From assembly GCA_964591275.1 (NCBI GenBank), contig CAZQAE010000076.1:1-24084 (forward strand): DNA of 24,084 bases, written 5' to 3'. Both the position numbers and the translations under genes were made by a program. Below are positions 1 through 7,506 of the stretch, in pieces (the first letter of the stretch is position 1; each line of letters begins with the position of its first letter). Source of the DNA: G963674685 sp964591275 (GTDB lineage Bacteria; Lernaellota; Lernaellaia; JACKCT01). The notes beneath the pieces are model-generated. The model was given only the letters and a program-made list of their open reading frames with translations, searched no databases and was not told the DNA's origin.

Positions 1-29
1 TTTGTGTGCTCTTTGTCAGGTGTTCGCAT
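1..29 (-). CDS. Start of second copy of B12-binding radical SAM partner gene (partial, runs off left edge)
   Basis: Only the first nine codons are in the window, reading M-R-T-P-D-K-E-H-T on the minus strand. They match base for base the beginning of the partner gene that starts at 3206, including the TAATG stop/start overlap with the preceding gene. The copy therefore preserves the same two-gene order. Whether the remainder is intact cannot be seen. Confidence 0.6.
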
Positions 30-420
30 TATCCGAAGTCCCGTTTCCCGGTTGCATAGCTTATCATATTACCGCGTTCGACTTGATGTGCCGCGATACG
101 CGACTTGATCGACCTGACATAGCGTCCGTCGAATCGGAAAAACGCTCCCAATACCGTATAGTATTCTGCTAATAGGGTATAGGAAAGGTTCTTTGTCGAA
201 TACGGGGCAGAAATGACGGTGCTTGTATACTACCAGGAAAGCTAAGCGTGTAGCTGAGGTTGAGCCTTTCGAAAAACCGGTTTGCGCTTTCCAGCAGTTT
301 GTGACGATCGAAACGAAGCTCGCTGAGAAAGCGGCGGCTGGAGTGAAAAGAATCAACCTCGTGCCGGGAAATCTGCCTTTTAAACGGGTGGTGAGCGAAA
401 GACACCGTCCGGAAACAGAC
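29..420 (-). pseudogene. Remnant of a second B12-binding radical SAM gene, core deleted and frameshifted
   Basis: Reading the minus strand, about 345-265 encodes a stretch with R-R-F-L-S-E-L-R-F-D-R that matches residues about 174-208 of the intact gene at 3206-4864. From about 240 it jumps straight to the equivalent of residue 487, with H-F-C-P-x-F-D-K, and runs on to the C-terminus. Roughly 830 bp are missing relative to the intact copy, including the CxxxCxxC iron-sulfur motif and the catalytic barrel. A further one-base deletion near 149 breaks the frame, and the two conserved blocks lie in different frames. The last 60 bases are almost identical to the intact copy, whereas the part above 345 is strongly diverged. 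It cannot make a working enzyme. The upstream boundary (about 420) is approximate. Confidence 0.75.
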
Positions 421-709
421 ATTGTCGACATGGGAGTTTGAAAATGCGCGAAACTGTGTAGCGATGAACCTTGCAACGAATCAATCACGGATTTTGTGTA
501 GACATTATCGGGATTGGATATCGTTGATTTCAAGGAACAATGAGAGTAAAATAACCCACCAATGCGAGTGTTTTGGTGAAATTTGGCAAACAAAGGCTGG
601 TCCTTCGAAGGTGAAAGCCACCGAGAGCCAGATTTAGAGTTTAATAGGAATACAAGTTGAAAAGTAAGCTTTACTTTCGATTATTCGCGACGTGTGGAAA
701 GGAGTAGGC
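421..709. other. Gene-poor spacer between radical SAM remnant and membrane/propeller gene
   Basis: This stretch is more AT-rich than its flanks and holds only short open frames without family features or ribosome binding sites. No RNA gene is recognised. The only clear structures are the inverted repeat at 661-677 and the ribosome binding site AAGGAG just before 710. Confidence 0.5.
661..677. promoter_or_regulatory. 17-bp perfect inverted repeat upstream of gene at 710, possible operator
   Basis: The sequence AAAGTAAGCTTTACTTT is a perfect inverted repeat with a 3-base centre. It lies 33 bases before the start codon and partly overlaps a weak promoter-like pair, TTGAAA at 657-662 and ATTATT at 680-685, spaced 17 bases. 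That position would suit a repressor site. Function is inference and the promoter match is poor. Confidence 0.3.
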
Positions 710-2386
710 ATGTTGCCATTGCGCCGCTCGGCCTTCTACCTCATAAGAACCCTGCCGGTAGTCTGTTTTATCCTGATGATTTATTTTCAACGCCTCCGCG
801 CCTACCTGGAGGTGCTCAGAACGCGGGATGATTACGAGACCATCGAGCATATCGCCGCCATGGATCTATACCACGCTTTTTTTTACGCTCTCATCCCGGG
901 CGTTGCGATTATCCTGTTTCTTCCCGCCGACGCCCTTAAGAGCTTGGGTCGCCGATGGCGTCTTGTTGCGACCATTACGGTCGGGTGTTTTACGGGGGCG
1001 GCGCCGGTCCTCGCCCTGAAAGCAGCGCGCCCAGAGTACGTTCTACCCGACGGCTTTCCTTTCCTTTGTTTTTTGATGGGTTTGAACGCTGCCCTGCTCG
1101 TTTTTTTCAACGGGGTTCAGGAAACAAAGAAGTCCCCCCTTTGGAAGGCGGTGAACTACGGCCTAATCATTAGCGATTTGCTCGTCCCGGTTCTCGTCTG
1201 GCTAAACCACCGCTGGGATCGGTCCCGACTGTATTCCATCTGGCGCGTACTTCCCGCGATGTATCTCTGTCTGCCGCTGGCGGTCGTTGTCTTCATGTCG
1301 CCGCCTCCGATGGGTTCCACGCCGCGCTTCTCGATGGAGACCCGCCTGATCTCGGAATTCCCCGGCTACTACGACCTGGTTGCCGATGACAGGGTCGGGG
1401 CTGTGTGGGTCTCCCGGCGCGACAGTCTGTCGAGGATCAACACCGTCACGTGCGAAGAGAGCCTGCCGAAACGGGAGTCCGTCTTCCGAAAGCAAGGGAC
1501 AAACGCCCTGGCTCTTTCATCCGACGGCAAGTACTTGACAGCCGCAAGTTTCGGCGCAGAGGGCTACTTGCTCTCAAGGATCGACGCCGAAACCCTGGAA
1601 GTCGAAAAGGAGAGTTCCTTTCCGCCCTTCGAGCCCGACTTTGTCGGCGGTTCTGTTACGCTCACGGACGACGAGCGCGGGATCGTCCTGGCGGTCTTCG
1701 AGGATGGGATCGTTCGCTTCTCTGCGGATATGGAGGCGATGACCGTTTACCACCCCATGCAATGGACATCCTTCGCTGTCCTGGACCCGAAAAGGAGGCT
1801 CGTCTACGTCTGCTTCCAAATGCCCGGAATGCTCGTCGCCCTTGACGCTGACACACTCCAGGTCCAGAATTACTTGATCGTGCCGGAATGGGGTCAGCGC
1901 TTGGCCCTGGACCCCGTTACGGATCGACTTTTCGTGTCCTTTCCCATGGAAAGCCTCGTACGCATCGTGGACCTGGATGGCTTTCGGATAACGGGCGCTA
2001 TACACACTTTTTTCGGCGTTAGAACACTGCACCTGGATAAGGAAAGGCGCTTGCTGTTCCTCGGCGGATTCGGTCCATACATGGAGATTTACCGAGCCGA
2101 TGATCTTGCTCTCCTAAACCGCTTGGTGACGCCTTCCTGGCAAAGGGGAATCACTACAACGAGCGATCCAAACTACGCCTTCATCACGACATCGAACGCG
2201 TTGTGGAGAATGGACCTCCACGGTCTTTCCAAGGGGGGACTTACCTCCTTCCTCCACCGAATCGATCCCTTCTTCCTTCTCCAGCGATTCAACACTCCTA
2301 TCCTTTTGCTCTTTCACATCATTGAATTGCAAAGCGGCAATGCGGGGAACGTTTACAGTTGGAGGCCGATCGTCATCGGGGAATAG
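710..2386 (+). CDS. Membrane protein with C-terminal beta-propeller-like domain, function unknown
   Basis: The 558-residue protein has two parts. The first 200 or so residues contain about six hydrophobic segments, so it is an inner-membrane protein. From about residue 215 it changes to a soluble domain with recurring pieces such as A-L-S-S-D-G-K-Y-L, L-D-P-K-R-R-L-V-Y-V and L-D-P-V-T-D-R-L-F-V. These are the short strand-turn units of YVTN/NHL-type beta-propellers and imply about six blades. Propellers of this kind usually bind partners or ligands; no catalytic motif is visible. I chose the ATG at 710 because AAGGAG lies 6 bases before it; a GTG at 692 in the same frame would add six residues but lacks a site. 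The gene lies between two decayed radical SAM copies on the opposite strand. The last 40 residues fit the propeller poorly and may run into former radical SAM DNA. Confidence 0.75.
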   Translation: MLPLRRSAFYLIRTLPVVCFILMIYFQRLRAYLEVLRTRDDYETIEHIAAMDLYHAFFYALIPGVAIILFLPADALKSLGRRWRLVATITVGCFTGAAPVLALKAARPEYVLPDGFPFLCFLMGLNAALLVFFNGVQETKKSPLWKAVNYGLIISDLLVPVLVWLNHRWDRSRLYSIWRVLPAMYLCLPLAVVVFMSPPPMGSTPRFSMETRLISEFPGYYDLVADDRVGAVWVSRRDSLSRINTVTCEESLPKRESVFRKQGTNALALSSDGKYLTAASFGAEGYLLSRIDAETLEVEKESSFPPFEPDFVGGSVTLTDDERGIVLAVFEDGIVRFSADMEAMTVYHPMQWTSFAVLDPKRRLVYVCFQMPGMLVALDADTLQVQNYLIVPEWGQRLALDPVTDRLFVSFPMESLVRIVDLDGFRITGAIHTFFGVRTLHLDKERRLLFLGGFGPYMEIYRADDLALLNRLVTPSWQRGITTTSDPNYAFITTSNALWRMDLHGLSKGGLTSFLHRIDPFFLLQRFNTPILLLFHIIELQSGNAGNVYSWRPIVIGE

Positions 2387-3206
2387 CAAATCCGGGAAAG
2401 GGGCGTTATAGAAATGCTCGTGCTGCAACTCGGCGTGATAAAGCTCAGCGATTTTTTCATTACAGCGGAGAAGATCGTGGAGTACCAGCGGGAGTTGATT
2501 TTAAAAGAGTCTCGGTCGGCGCAAGTACTTATATCTTCTGAACAGAAGGCGCATCGGTAGGGGGGCATCCGCGCGTAGCGCAAATGACGTACCACGGATT
2601 TTTTTGGATAAATGCCAAATCATTTCGGAAACGTCCGGGCGGCGCAAGGTCCCACGCAGGATGGGGTAGGGCGTCAAGGTCCTCGACTTGCGGCGCAAGG
2701 CCGGCGTCGAGGGCTGTTGTTCCGTCGCAAATCACGCCCGGAATGCCTCCCAAATTTCGCCCGGTATTTATACGCTCCGCAATTTCCACGATGATGTGAT
2801 CCGCTTCACCGGCGACAACGGCGTTTGCGCCGGCTTTCAGATAGTCCTCATGCTCAAAGTGCCCCGGTCCTCCCAGAACAATGGGAATGTCTTTTGAAAG
2901 GCGTCGGATTCTTTGCGTGATGTCGATGACGTCGGCCTTGAGGGCGATGTTGTCGTAGATGCCGATGAATAGCGGAGTGCGCGAAACGAGATTTTGGATA
3001 AAATTATCGTCGAAACGATCATAGGCACGGTCATGATATGCCGTTTCATAACCTTTCCGGCGAAGCATGGACGCCAGATAGAGCATGCCGAGATTCGGGA
3101 AGGTCGAGATGCGCAGATAAGGCGAGCTGGCAAAGACCTTGTCCGAGTCGCACAAGTGCAAAAACTCAGGTCCGCGCTTTGTGTGCTCTTTGTCAGGTGT
3201 TCGCAT
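2387..3206 (-). pseudogene. Truncated, frameshifted B12-binding radical SAM protein (partner gene)
   Basis: Residues 1-200 form a cobalamin-binding-type Rossmann domain: P-N-L-G-M-L-Y-L-A-S-M-L near residue 37, I-V-L-G-G-P-G near 109 and a G-E-A-D motif at 133-136. A radical SAM barrel should begin at A-T-R-G-C (C214). Immediately after that first cysteine a run of six C (G on the plus strand, 2560-2565) throws the frame off and a stop follows at 2529. In another frame the rest of the motif, Y-R-C-A-F-C-S, is present, so the original sequence read C-P-Y-R-C-A-F-C with four C in the run. Little recognisable barrel remains beyond it, and the plus-strand gene ends at 2386. The start overlaps the stop of the upstream gene by one base (TAATG), implying coupled translation. 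Either a true pseudogene or, less likely, a sequencing error plus rearrangement. Confidence 0.75.
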
Positions 3207-4864
3207 TATCCGAAGTCCCGTTTCCCGGTTGCGGAGCTTATCATTTCACCGCGCTCGACTTGATGCGGCGCGATGCGCGACTCGATTCGTCTGATATAGC
3301 GGCCTTCGAATCTGAAAAACGCTCCCACCACCGCGCAAAGGACTTTGTTGATGGGATAGGGAAAAGGTCCTTTGTCAAATAATGGGCAAAAATGACGGCA
3401 CTTGTAGACCGCCAGGATGCGCTCTGTTTGCCGCGCAGCCCCCGTATTATTTTCCGGAAGCAGCGTAGGGCATTCGTGATTCATGGGCAAATGGCTCCAC
3501 CCGCCAAGCGACTCCCGATGCGTATTCCGATGCGTTGCGAGGAGCGTTTCAAATGATTCGGCGGCGGCGCGGATTTGGAATTTTGAAGGATCGCATTGCG
3601 CCGGGGAGCCGGGATCGAGGCGGATGATCGTCGCGCTTTGACTTGTGAGAAAACGATAGCGCCGCCGAATTGTATTCCATAATCTATTCGTGGCCTCAAG
3701 GCTTTCGCGACTTTCTCCCGGAAGGCCGAGCGTGTAGCAGATGTTGAAGTGAAGGCCGATCTTTTCGATATAGCCCAAGCGTTCCAGCAGATCATCATTG
3801 CTAAAGAAATATCCGCGATTGTTTTTGCGTAGCTTTTCGTCCCCCGTTTCCACGCTGATGAAGATAAAACTTTTGTCGTCGGAGTTAAATGTCTTCGCAA
3901 AGGCGTCGATGAGTCGCTCAGGCGGCAGGCCGAAAGATTCAAAGGCGGCGCCGAATTGCAGACCCTCGGTGCGAATCGCATCGAAAAGCCGTGGATAGAA
4001 ATTTGATGTCGGATACGGGTCCTGCGGGAAGTACAGGCGGCTGATGCCGCGCCGGGAAACGGAGTGCAGCTCTTTGATGATGGACTCGATGGAGCGAAAG
4101 GTCACATGGGAACGCCCAGTCGCCTTCTCGACAGGTCCTTTCGATCCGCCGCAATACGAACATTCGACAGGGCATCCGCGACCGACGCACACGATGTGGC
4201 CGATCTGACCGGAGGGTAAAAGCTTTTTGCGCAGGATTTGTGGATAGCTCAAGGAGTGCAGAACGTGATTGAAGTTTTCGAAATATAGGTTGGCGTTTTC
4301 CAGCAGTTCGTAACGATCGAAACGAAGCTCGCTGAGAAAGCGGCGCCCGGCGACAAAAGCGATGGGATTGTGCTGCACCATGTCATCAATGCGCAGGCTC
4401 AAATTGGGTACGGCAGACAAGTCTCCACCTGATTTGAGGGTCTCTATCAGCTTTGCGGTCGGGACCTCGCCCTCTCCCCGAATGATATAGTCAATCTCAG
4501 GGTGGCCGCGCAGGATTTCATCAGCGAAGAGTCCCGCCGTGTAGCCGCCGAGAAGTATTGGCAAATCGGGAAAACGCTGTTTGAGTTTCCGAGCTTCATC
4601 GATAACCCTGGCCGACTGATAATGCCAGTGCAAGGAGAAGGCGGCGATTCGCGGATTGGCGTGCGCCACGTAGTCGCCAAGATCAAATGACGAATTGCTG
4701 AGTTCCTCCGCGCTCAGATGCAAAGCGCGCGCGGCGTGGCCCCGACTCTCGACGTAATCGGCGATAGCGAGCAATCCCATCGGGATCAAATTGCCGAGCG
4801 TGAAATAACCCAGAAGATTGTAAAAATTGTTGTTCTTTGGGGCGTAAATCAGAAGCAAGTCCAT
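3206..4864 (-). CDS. B12-binding domain radical SAM protein
   Basis: At 552 residues this has the full architecture of the cobalamin-dependent radical SAM superfamily. An N-terminal B12-binding domain (about 1-140) contains L-L-G-G-Y at 104-108 and the typical R-G-E-G-E turn at 129-133. The radical SAM barrel starts with G-C-P-V-E-C-S-Y-C, where C231, C235 and C238 would hold the [4Fe-4S] cluster that cleaves S-adenosylmethionine. F-I-S-V-E-T-G-D near 338 and Y-T-L-G-L-P-G-E near 378 are further typical barrel motifs. The C-terminal region has extra cysteines (C-R-H-F-C-P). Such enzymes often do methylations or rearrangements at unactivated carbons in natural products or lipids; the substrate cannot be read from the sequence. 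A partner gene follows with a TAATG overlap but is broken. A ribosome binding site GGGAGG precedes the ATG by about ten bases. Confidence 0.92.
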   Translation of the reverse strand: MDLLLIYAPKNNNFYNLLGYFTLGNLIPMGLLAIADYVESRGHAARALHLSAEELSNSSFDLGDYVAHANPRIAAFSLHWHYQSARVIDEARKLKQRFPDLPILLGGYTAGLFADEILRGHPEIDYIIRGEGEVPTAKLIETLKSGGDLSAVPNLSLRIDDMVQHNPIAFVAGRRFLSELRFDRYELLENANLYFENFNHVLHSLSYPQILRKKLLPSGQIGHIVCVGRGCPVECSYCGGSKGPVEKATGRSHVTFRSIESIIKELHSVSRRGISRLYFPQDPYPTSNFYPRLFDAIRTEGLQFGAAFESFGLPPERLIDAFAKTFNSDDKSFIFISVETGDEKLRKNNRGYFFSNDDLLERLGYIEKIGLHFNICYTLGLPGESRESLEATNRLWNTIRRRYRFLTSQSATIIRLDPGSPAQCDPSKFQIRAAAESFETLLATHRNTHRESLGGWSHLPMNHECPTLLPENNTGAARQTERILAVYKCRHFCPLFDKGPFPYPINKVLCAVVGAFFRFEGRYIRRIESRIAPHQVERGEMISSATGKRDFG

Positions 4865-4870
4865 CGGCGG

Positions 4871-4893
4871 CGGTCTCCCTCCCTCGCAGACCG
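4871..4893 (-). promoter_or_regulatory. Hairpin presenting the ribosome binding site of the radical SAM gene
   Basis: On the minus strand CGGTCT (4893-4888) pairs with AGACCG (4876-4871), and the 11-base loop between them contains the purine-rich GGGAGGG that serves as ribosome binding site. The stem ends 6 bases before the ATG at 4864. Such an arrangement could tune translation. The stem is only 6 bp, so this may be chance. Confidence 0.35.
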
Positions 4894-4948
4894 ATTCAAA
4901 AGCTAGTGCATGCCCGCGCGCAGGTCAAACGAAACGGGGACCGCTTTA

Positions 4949-4977
4949 TTGCCTATCTTGGGAGCATTTGGTATTTA
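4949..4977 (+). promoter_or_regulatory. Candidate sigma70 promoter for the Cys-repeat protein gene
   Basis: TTGCCT (4949-4954) and TATTTA (4972-4977) are separated by 17 bases. Transcription would start near 4984, leaving a leader of about 35 bases before the ATG at 5019. This supports 5019 rather than the in-frame TTG at 4968 as the start codon. Confidence 0.45.
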
Positions 4978-5018
4978 TTATTGAAAGAAAAACGGTCTTT
5001 CTCCACGGGCGACAAGAT

Positions 5019-5990
5019 ATGAAAAGATGGAAATTGCCGCTGGCTGCGCTGTTCCTTATTCTGCTTTGCCTCATTGTTTATTATTTTTCACACCATCGCC
5101 CTGAGCCGCAAGTTGCTCAAGTGACCGAGCAACCGTTCAAACCGAAGCTGACGCGCCCTGTACGCAAAAGCACGCCCCGATCCGAGCAAGCGAAAAAGAT
5201 GATTGAAAAGAGCGATAGCGGCGCTAATGCTGCGGGGAGGGAATCTTCCTCCAGGTGCGTGAAAAAAGAGAGCTTTGATGAAACGACCGGAATCCTCTGG
5301 CAGGAACTTGACGACAATTGTGATGGAGTTGTTGACCGATGCCGAGTTCAGCAACTGAATGATTATGGTGAACCGGTCCGCACGGAAACTTTTAAGGATT
5401 GCGGTGAGGCACCGACCAACTGTTATGAGAATGAATACAATGAATACGGCGAGGTGACCGCCTACAACTTCGACTCCGATTGCGATGGCAGCATCGACAA
5501 ATGTCTTACCTTCAAGCGAAACAATTATGGTCACGAAATTGAAATCATCTACGACAAAGGATGCGACGGCGTCTTGGAAAAAGGCGAATGGCATTTTTGC
5601 TCCACGTTTGATTACGACGAGGACGGCCTGATGATAAAGCAACGTGAGGGCAATTGCGGTGAGGAACCGGAGTTGTGCGGGGACTTCGAATACAATCTCG
5701 CAGCGGGGATGAAGCGCGAGAAGTGGGATGACGAATGCGACGGCACAGTGGAATATTGTTGGGTAAAGTTTTCCAGTGATTCCCCCGACGAACCGGATTC
5801 AATGATAGATGCTCACCCCAACGAGCCGGATTCATTCACGGACAAAGGATGCGACGGAATCTGGGAAAACTGTAATATACTTGGCGACGACGGCGTCATA
5901 GTTCATCATTTCAAGGGCAATGAGGTCTGTGCGAAAAAGTATGAAGAGCTCGTGAAGAAAAACCTGGGAAAACGAAAAAGCCGACGCTAA
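5019..5990 (+). CDS. Membrane-anchored protein with 27-residue CDG/CGE cysteine repeats
   Basis: The 323-residue protein starts with a short basic stretch and one hydrophobic segment (about residues 6-24), so it is exported and held in the membrane or cleaved. A charged linker follows to residue 80. From residue 100 there is a regular repeat: cysteines at 101, 128, 155, 182, 213, 240 and 278 start C-D-G or C-G-E motifs, most exactly 27 residues apart. Six of the seven are followed by a second cysteine 7 residues later (108, 135, 162, 220, 247, 285). Between them lie Y-G-E turns reminiscent of RHS/YD repeats. The D-x-x-C-D-G-x-x-D pattern resembles the Asn/Asp-Cys-Asp-Gly repeats of MopE-like surface proteins, which bind metal, but is not identical. 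Likely extracytoplasmic, with disulfides or bound calcium. I recognise no named family. Confidence 0.75.
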   Translation: MKRWKLPLAALFLILLCLIVYYFSHHRPEPQVAQVTEQPFKPKLTRPVRKSTPRSEQAKKMIEKSDSGANAAGRESSSRCVKKESFDETTGILWQELDDNCDGVVDRCRVQQLNDYGEPVRTETFKDCGEAPTNCYENEYNEYGEVTAYNFDSDCDGSIDKCLTFKRNNYGHEIEIIYDKGCDGVLEKGEWHFCSTFDYDEDGLMIKQREGNCGEEPELCGDFEYNLAAGMKREKWDDECDGTVEYCWVKFSSDSPDEPDSMIDAHPNEPDSFTDKGCDGIWENCNILGDDGVIVHHFKGNEVCAKKYEELVKKNLGKRKSRR

Positions 5991-6063
5991 ATTTGGCATT
6001 TGCATAGACTGGTTGTTGAGGCGAATTTAAATCAGCAATCGATGAAAGACAGGCGCGATTACA

Positions 6064-7461
6064 TTGAACGCAAAGCAACTGGCAAAACTTGGGTACTCGA
6101 AGGGTCGGCCGATGGACCTGGCGCGGGCGGCGTGCGTCGCGGCGGCTGGGGCCGGTTTTAAGAAATCGGCGATCCGGCACGCTCTTCGTGAATTGCGCGA
6201 TGATCCTTCCCGCTTCAAGAGCGATCCGGAGTTTGGACCGTTGGCCGTGTACATGGCCGCGCAGGCAAAGCCGATAAGACCGTATGTTCCGCGCGGCGAA
6301 GCCGCGACCTGGCATCGGTGGGGCGATAATCTGGATGCCAATTCCATCGGGCAGATGGAACGGGCTTGCTCGCTTCCCGTGGCCGTCGCCGGAGCTTTAA
6401 TGCCCGACGCGCATATGGGATACGGCCTTCCCATCGGTGGTGTGCTGGCCGTAGAGGATGCGGTGATTCCTTACGCCGTGGGCGTGGACATCGCCTGCCG
6501 GATGAAAATGAGCGTTTTCGATATGCCGCCGAGCGCATTGGACGACCGGAGCGAGGCGCTGATACGCGCCTTGGAAAAGGAAACGAGCTTCGGCGTGGGC
6601 TGCGTGTTCAAAAACCGGCGAAAGCACGATGTTATGGATGAAGACTGGTCGGCGTCATCGGTGACGCGCGATCTCAAAGACAAGGCATGGTCGCAGCTCG
6701 GCACCAGCGGCTCGGGCAATCATTTCGTGGAATACGGTCTTCTGAAAATTCAAAGCGATGCCATGACGCTCGCACCGGGAAGCTATCTGGCGCTTTTGAG
6801 CCACAGCGGAAGCCGCGGCGTCGGTGCGCGCGTGTGCGATCATTACAGCAAGCTCGCCATGCGGATGCGTCCGGATTTGCCGAAGGAGTTGCGGCATCTG
6901 GCGTGGCTTGATCTCAAAAGCCAGGAAGGGCGCGAGTATTGGCTTGCGATGCAGCTTATGGGACGCTACGCCGCCGCCAACCATGAGTTGATTCATCGAC
7001 ATATCGCACGCTCGCTGCGCGTGGATGTGCTCATGGATATCGAAAATCATCACAACTATGCCTGGAAGGAAGAGCACTTTGGCCGACCGGTGATCGTGCA
7101 CCGCAAAGGCGCAACGCCGGCGCAAAAGGGCGCATGGGGCATCATCCCCGGTTCGATGGGAACGCCGGGATACGTGGTTGCCGGAAAGGGCGAGCCGCTG
7201 TCCATGAACTCCGCGGCGCACGGTGCGGGTCGCTTAATGAGCCGCACGCAAGCCAGGAAAAAGTTCACATGGAGCGACGCATTGCCGCTATTAAAGAAAA
7301 AAGGTGTCAAACTTCTGAGCGCGGGGCTTGACGAGGTTCCCATGGCCTACAAGGATATCAATGAAGTCATGGCGGCGCAGCAGGACCTGGTTGAAATCCT
7401 GGCTGCGTTTCATCCCCGGATCGTGAAAATGGCGCCGGAGGGGAAGCCGCCGAAAGGCTGA
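6064..7461 (+). CDS. rtcB: RtcB-family RNA ligase (3'-phosphate RNA ligase, GTP-dependent)
   Basis: The 465-residue protein carries the full RtcB signature. M-P-D-A-H-M-G-Y-G (113-121) and G-V-D-I-A-C (140-145) supply the Mn-binding Asp142 and Cys145. G-S-G-N-H (216-220), S-H-S-G-S-R-G (246-252), H-R-K-G-A (346-350) and G-S-M-G-T follow. N-S-A-A-H-G-A-G-R (382-390) holds His386, equivalent to the histidine that becomes guanylylated. The family joins 2',3'-cyclic or 3'-phosphate RNA ends to 5'-OH ends, in RNA repair or tRNA splicing. The start is TTG at 6064: the N-terminal L-A-K-L-G-Y segment resembles other RtcB proteins, while the first ATG (6112) would remove it. No archease or RtcA is next to it, so it acts alone or with distant partners. 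The I-A-C-R in place of the usual I-G-C-G suggests a less common branch. Confidence 0.93.
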   Translation: MNAKQLAKLGYSKGRPMDLARAACVAAAGAGFKKSAIRHALRELRDDPSRFKSDPEFGPLAVYMAAQAKPIRPYVPRGEAATWHRWGDNLDANSIGQMERACSLPVAVAGALMPDAHMGYGLPIGGVLAVEDAVIPYAVGVDIACRMKMSVFDMPPSALDDRSEALIRALEKETSFGVGCVFKNRRKHDVMDEDWSASSVTRDLKDKAWSQLGTSGSGNHFVEYGLLKIQSDAMTLAPGSYLALLSHSGSRGVGARVCDHYSKLAMRMRPDLPKELRHLAWLDLKSQEGREYWLAMQLMGRYAAANHELIHRHIARSLRVDVLMDIENHHNYAWKEEHFGRPVIVHRKGATPAQKGAWGIIPGSMGTPGYVVAGKGEPLSMNSAAHGAGRLMSRTQARKKFTWSDALPLLKKKGVKLLSAGLDEVPMAYKDINEVMAAQQDLVEILAAFHPRIVKMAPEGKPPKG

Positions 7462-7506
7462 AGTTAGGAATACGAATTAACTTTACCCATCGGAGATTTT
7501 TTTCAT

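Noticed and set aside
69..593. Open frame of 174 residues on the minus strand at the left end
   Set aside because: It joins one conserved block of the radical SAM remnant with out-of-frame sequence. The homology is split over frames, so it is part of the pseudogene and not a gene.
2359..2541. Short plus-strand frame after the membrane/propeller gene
   Set aside because: It overlaps the region of the broken radical SAM gene, has no ribosome binding site and no recognisable features.
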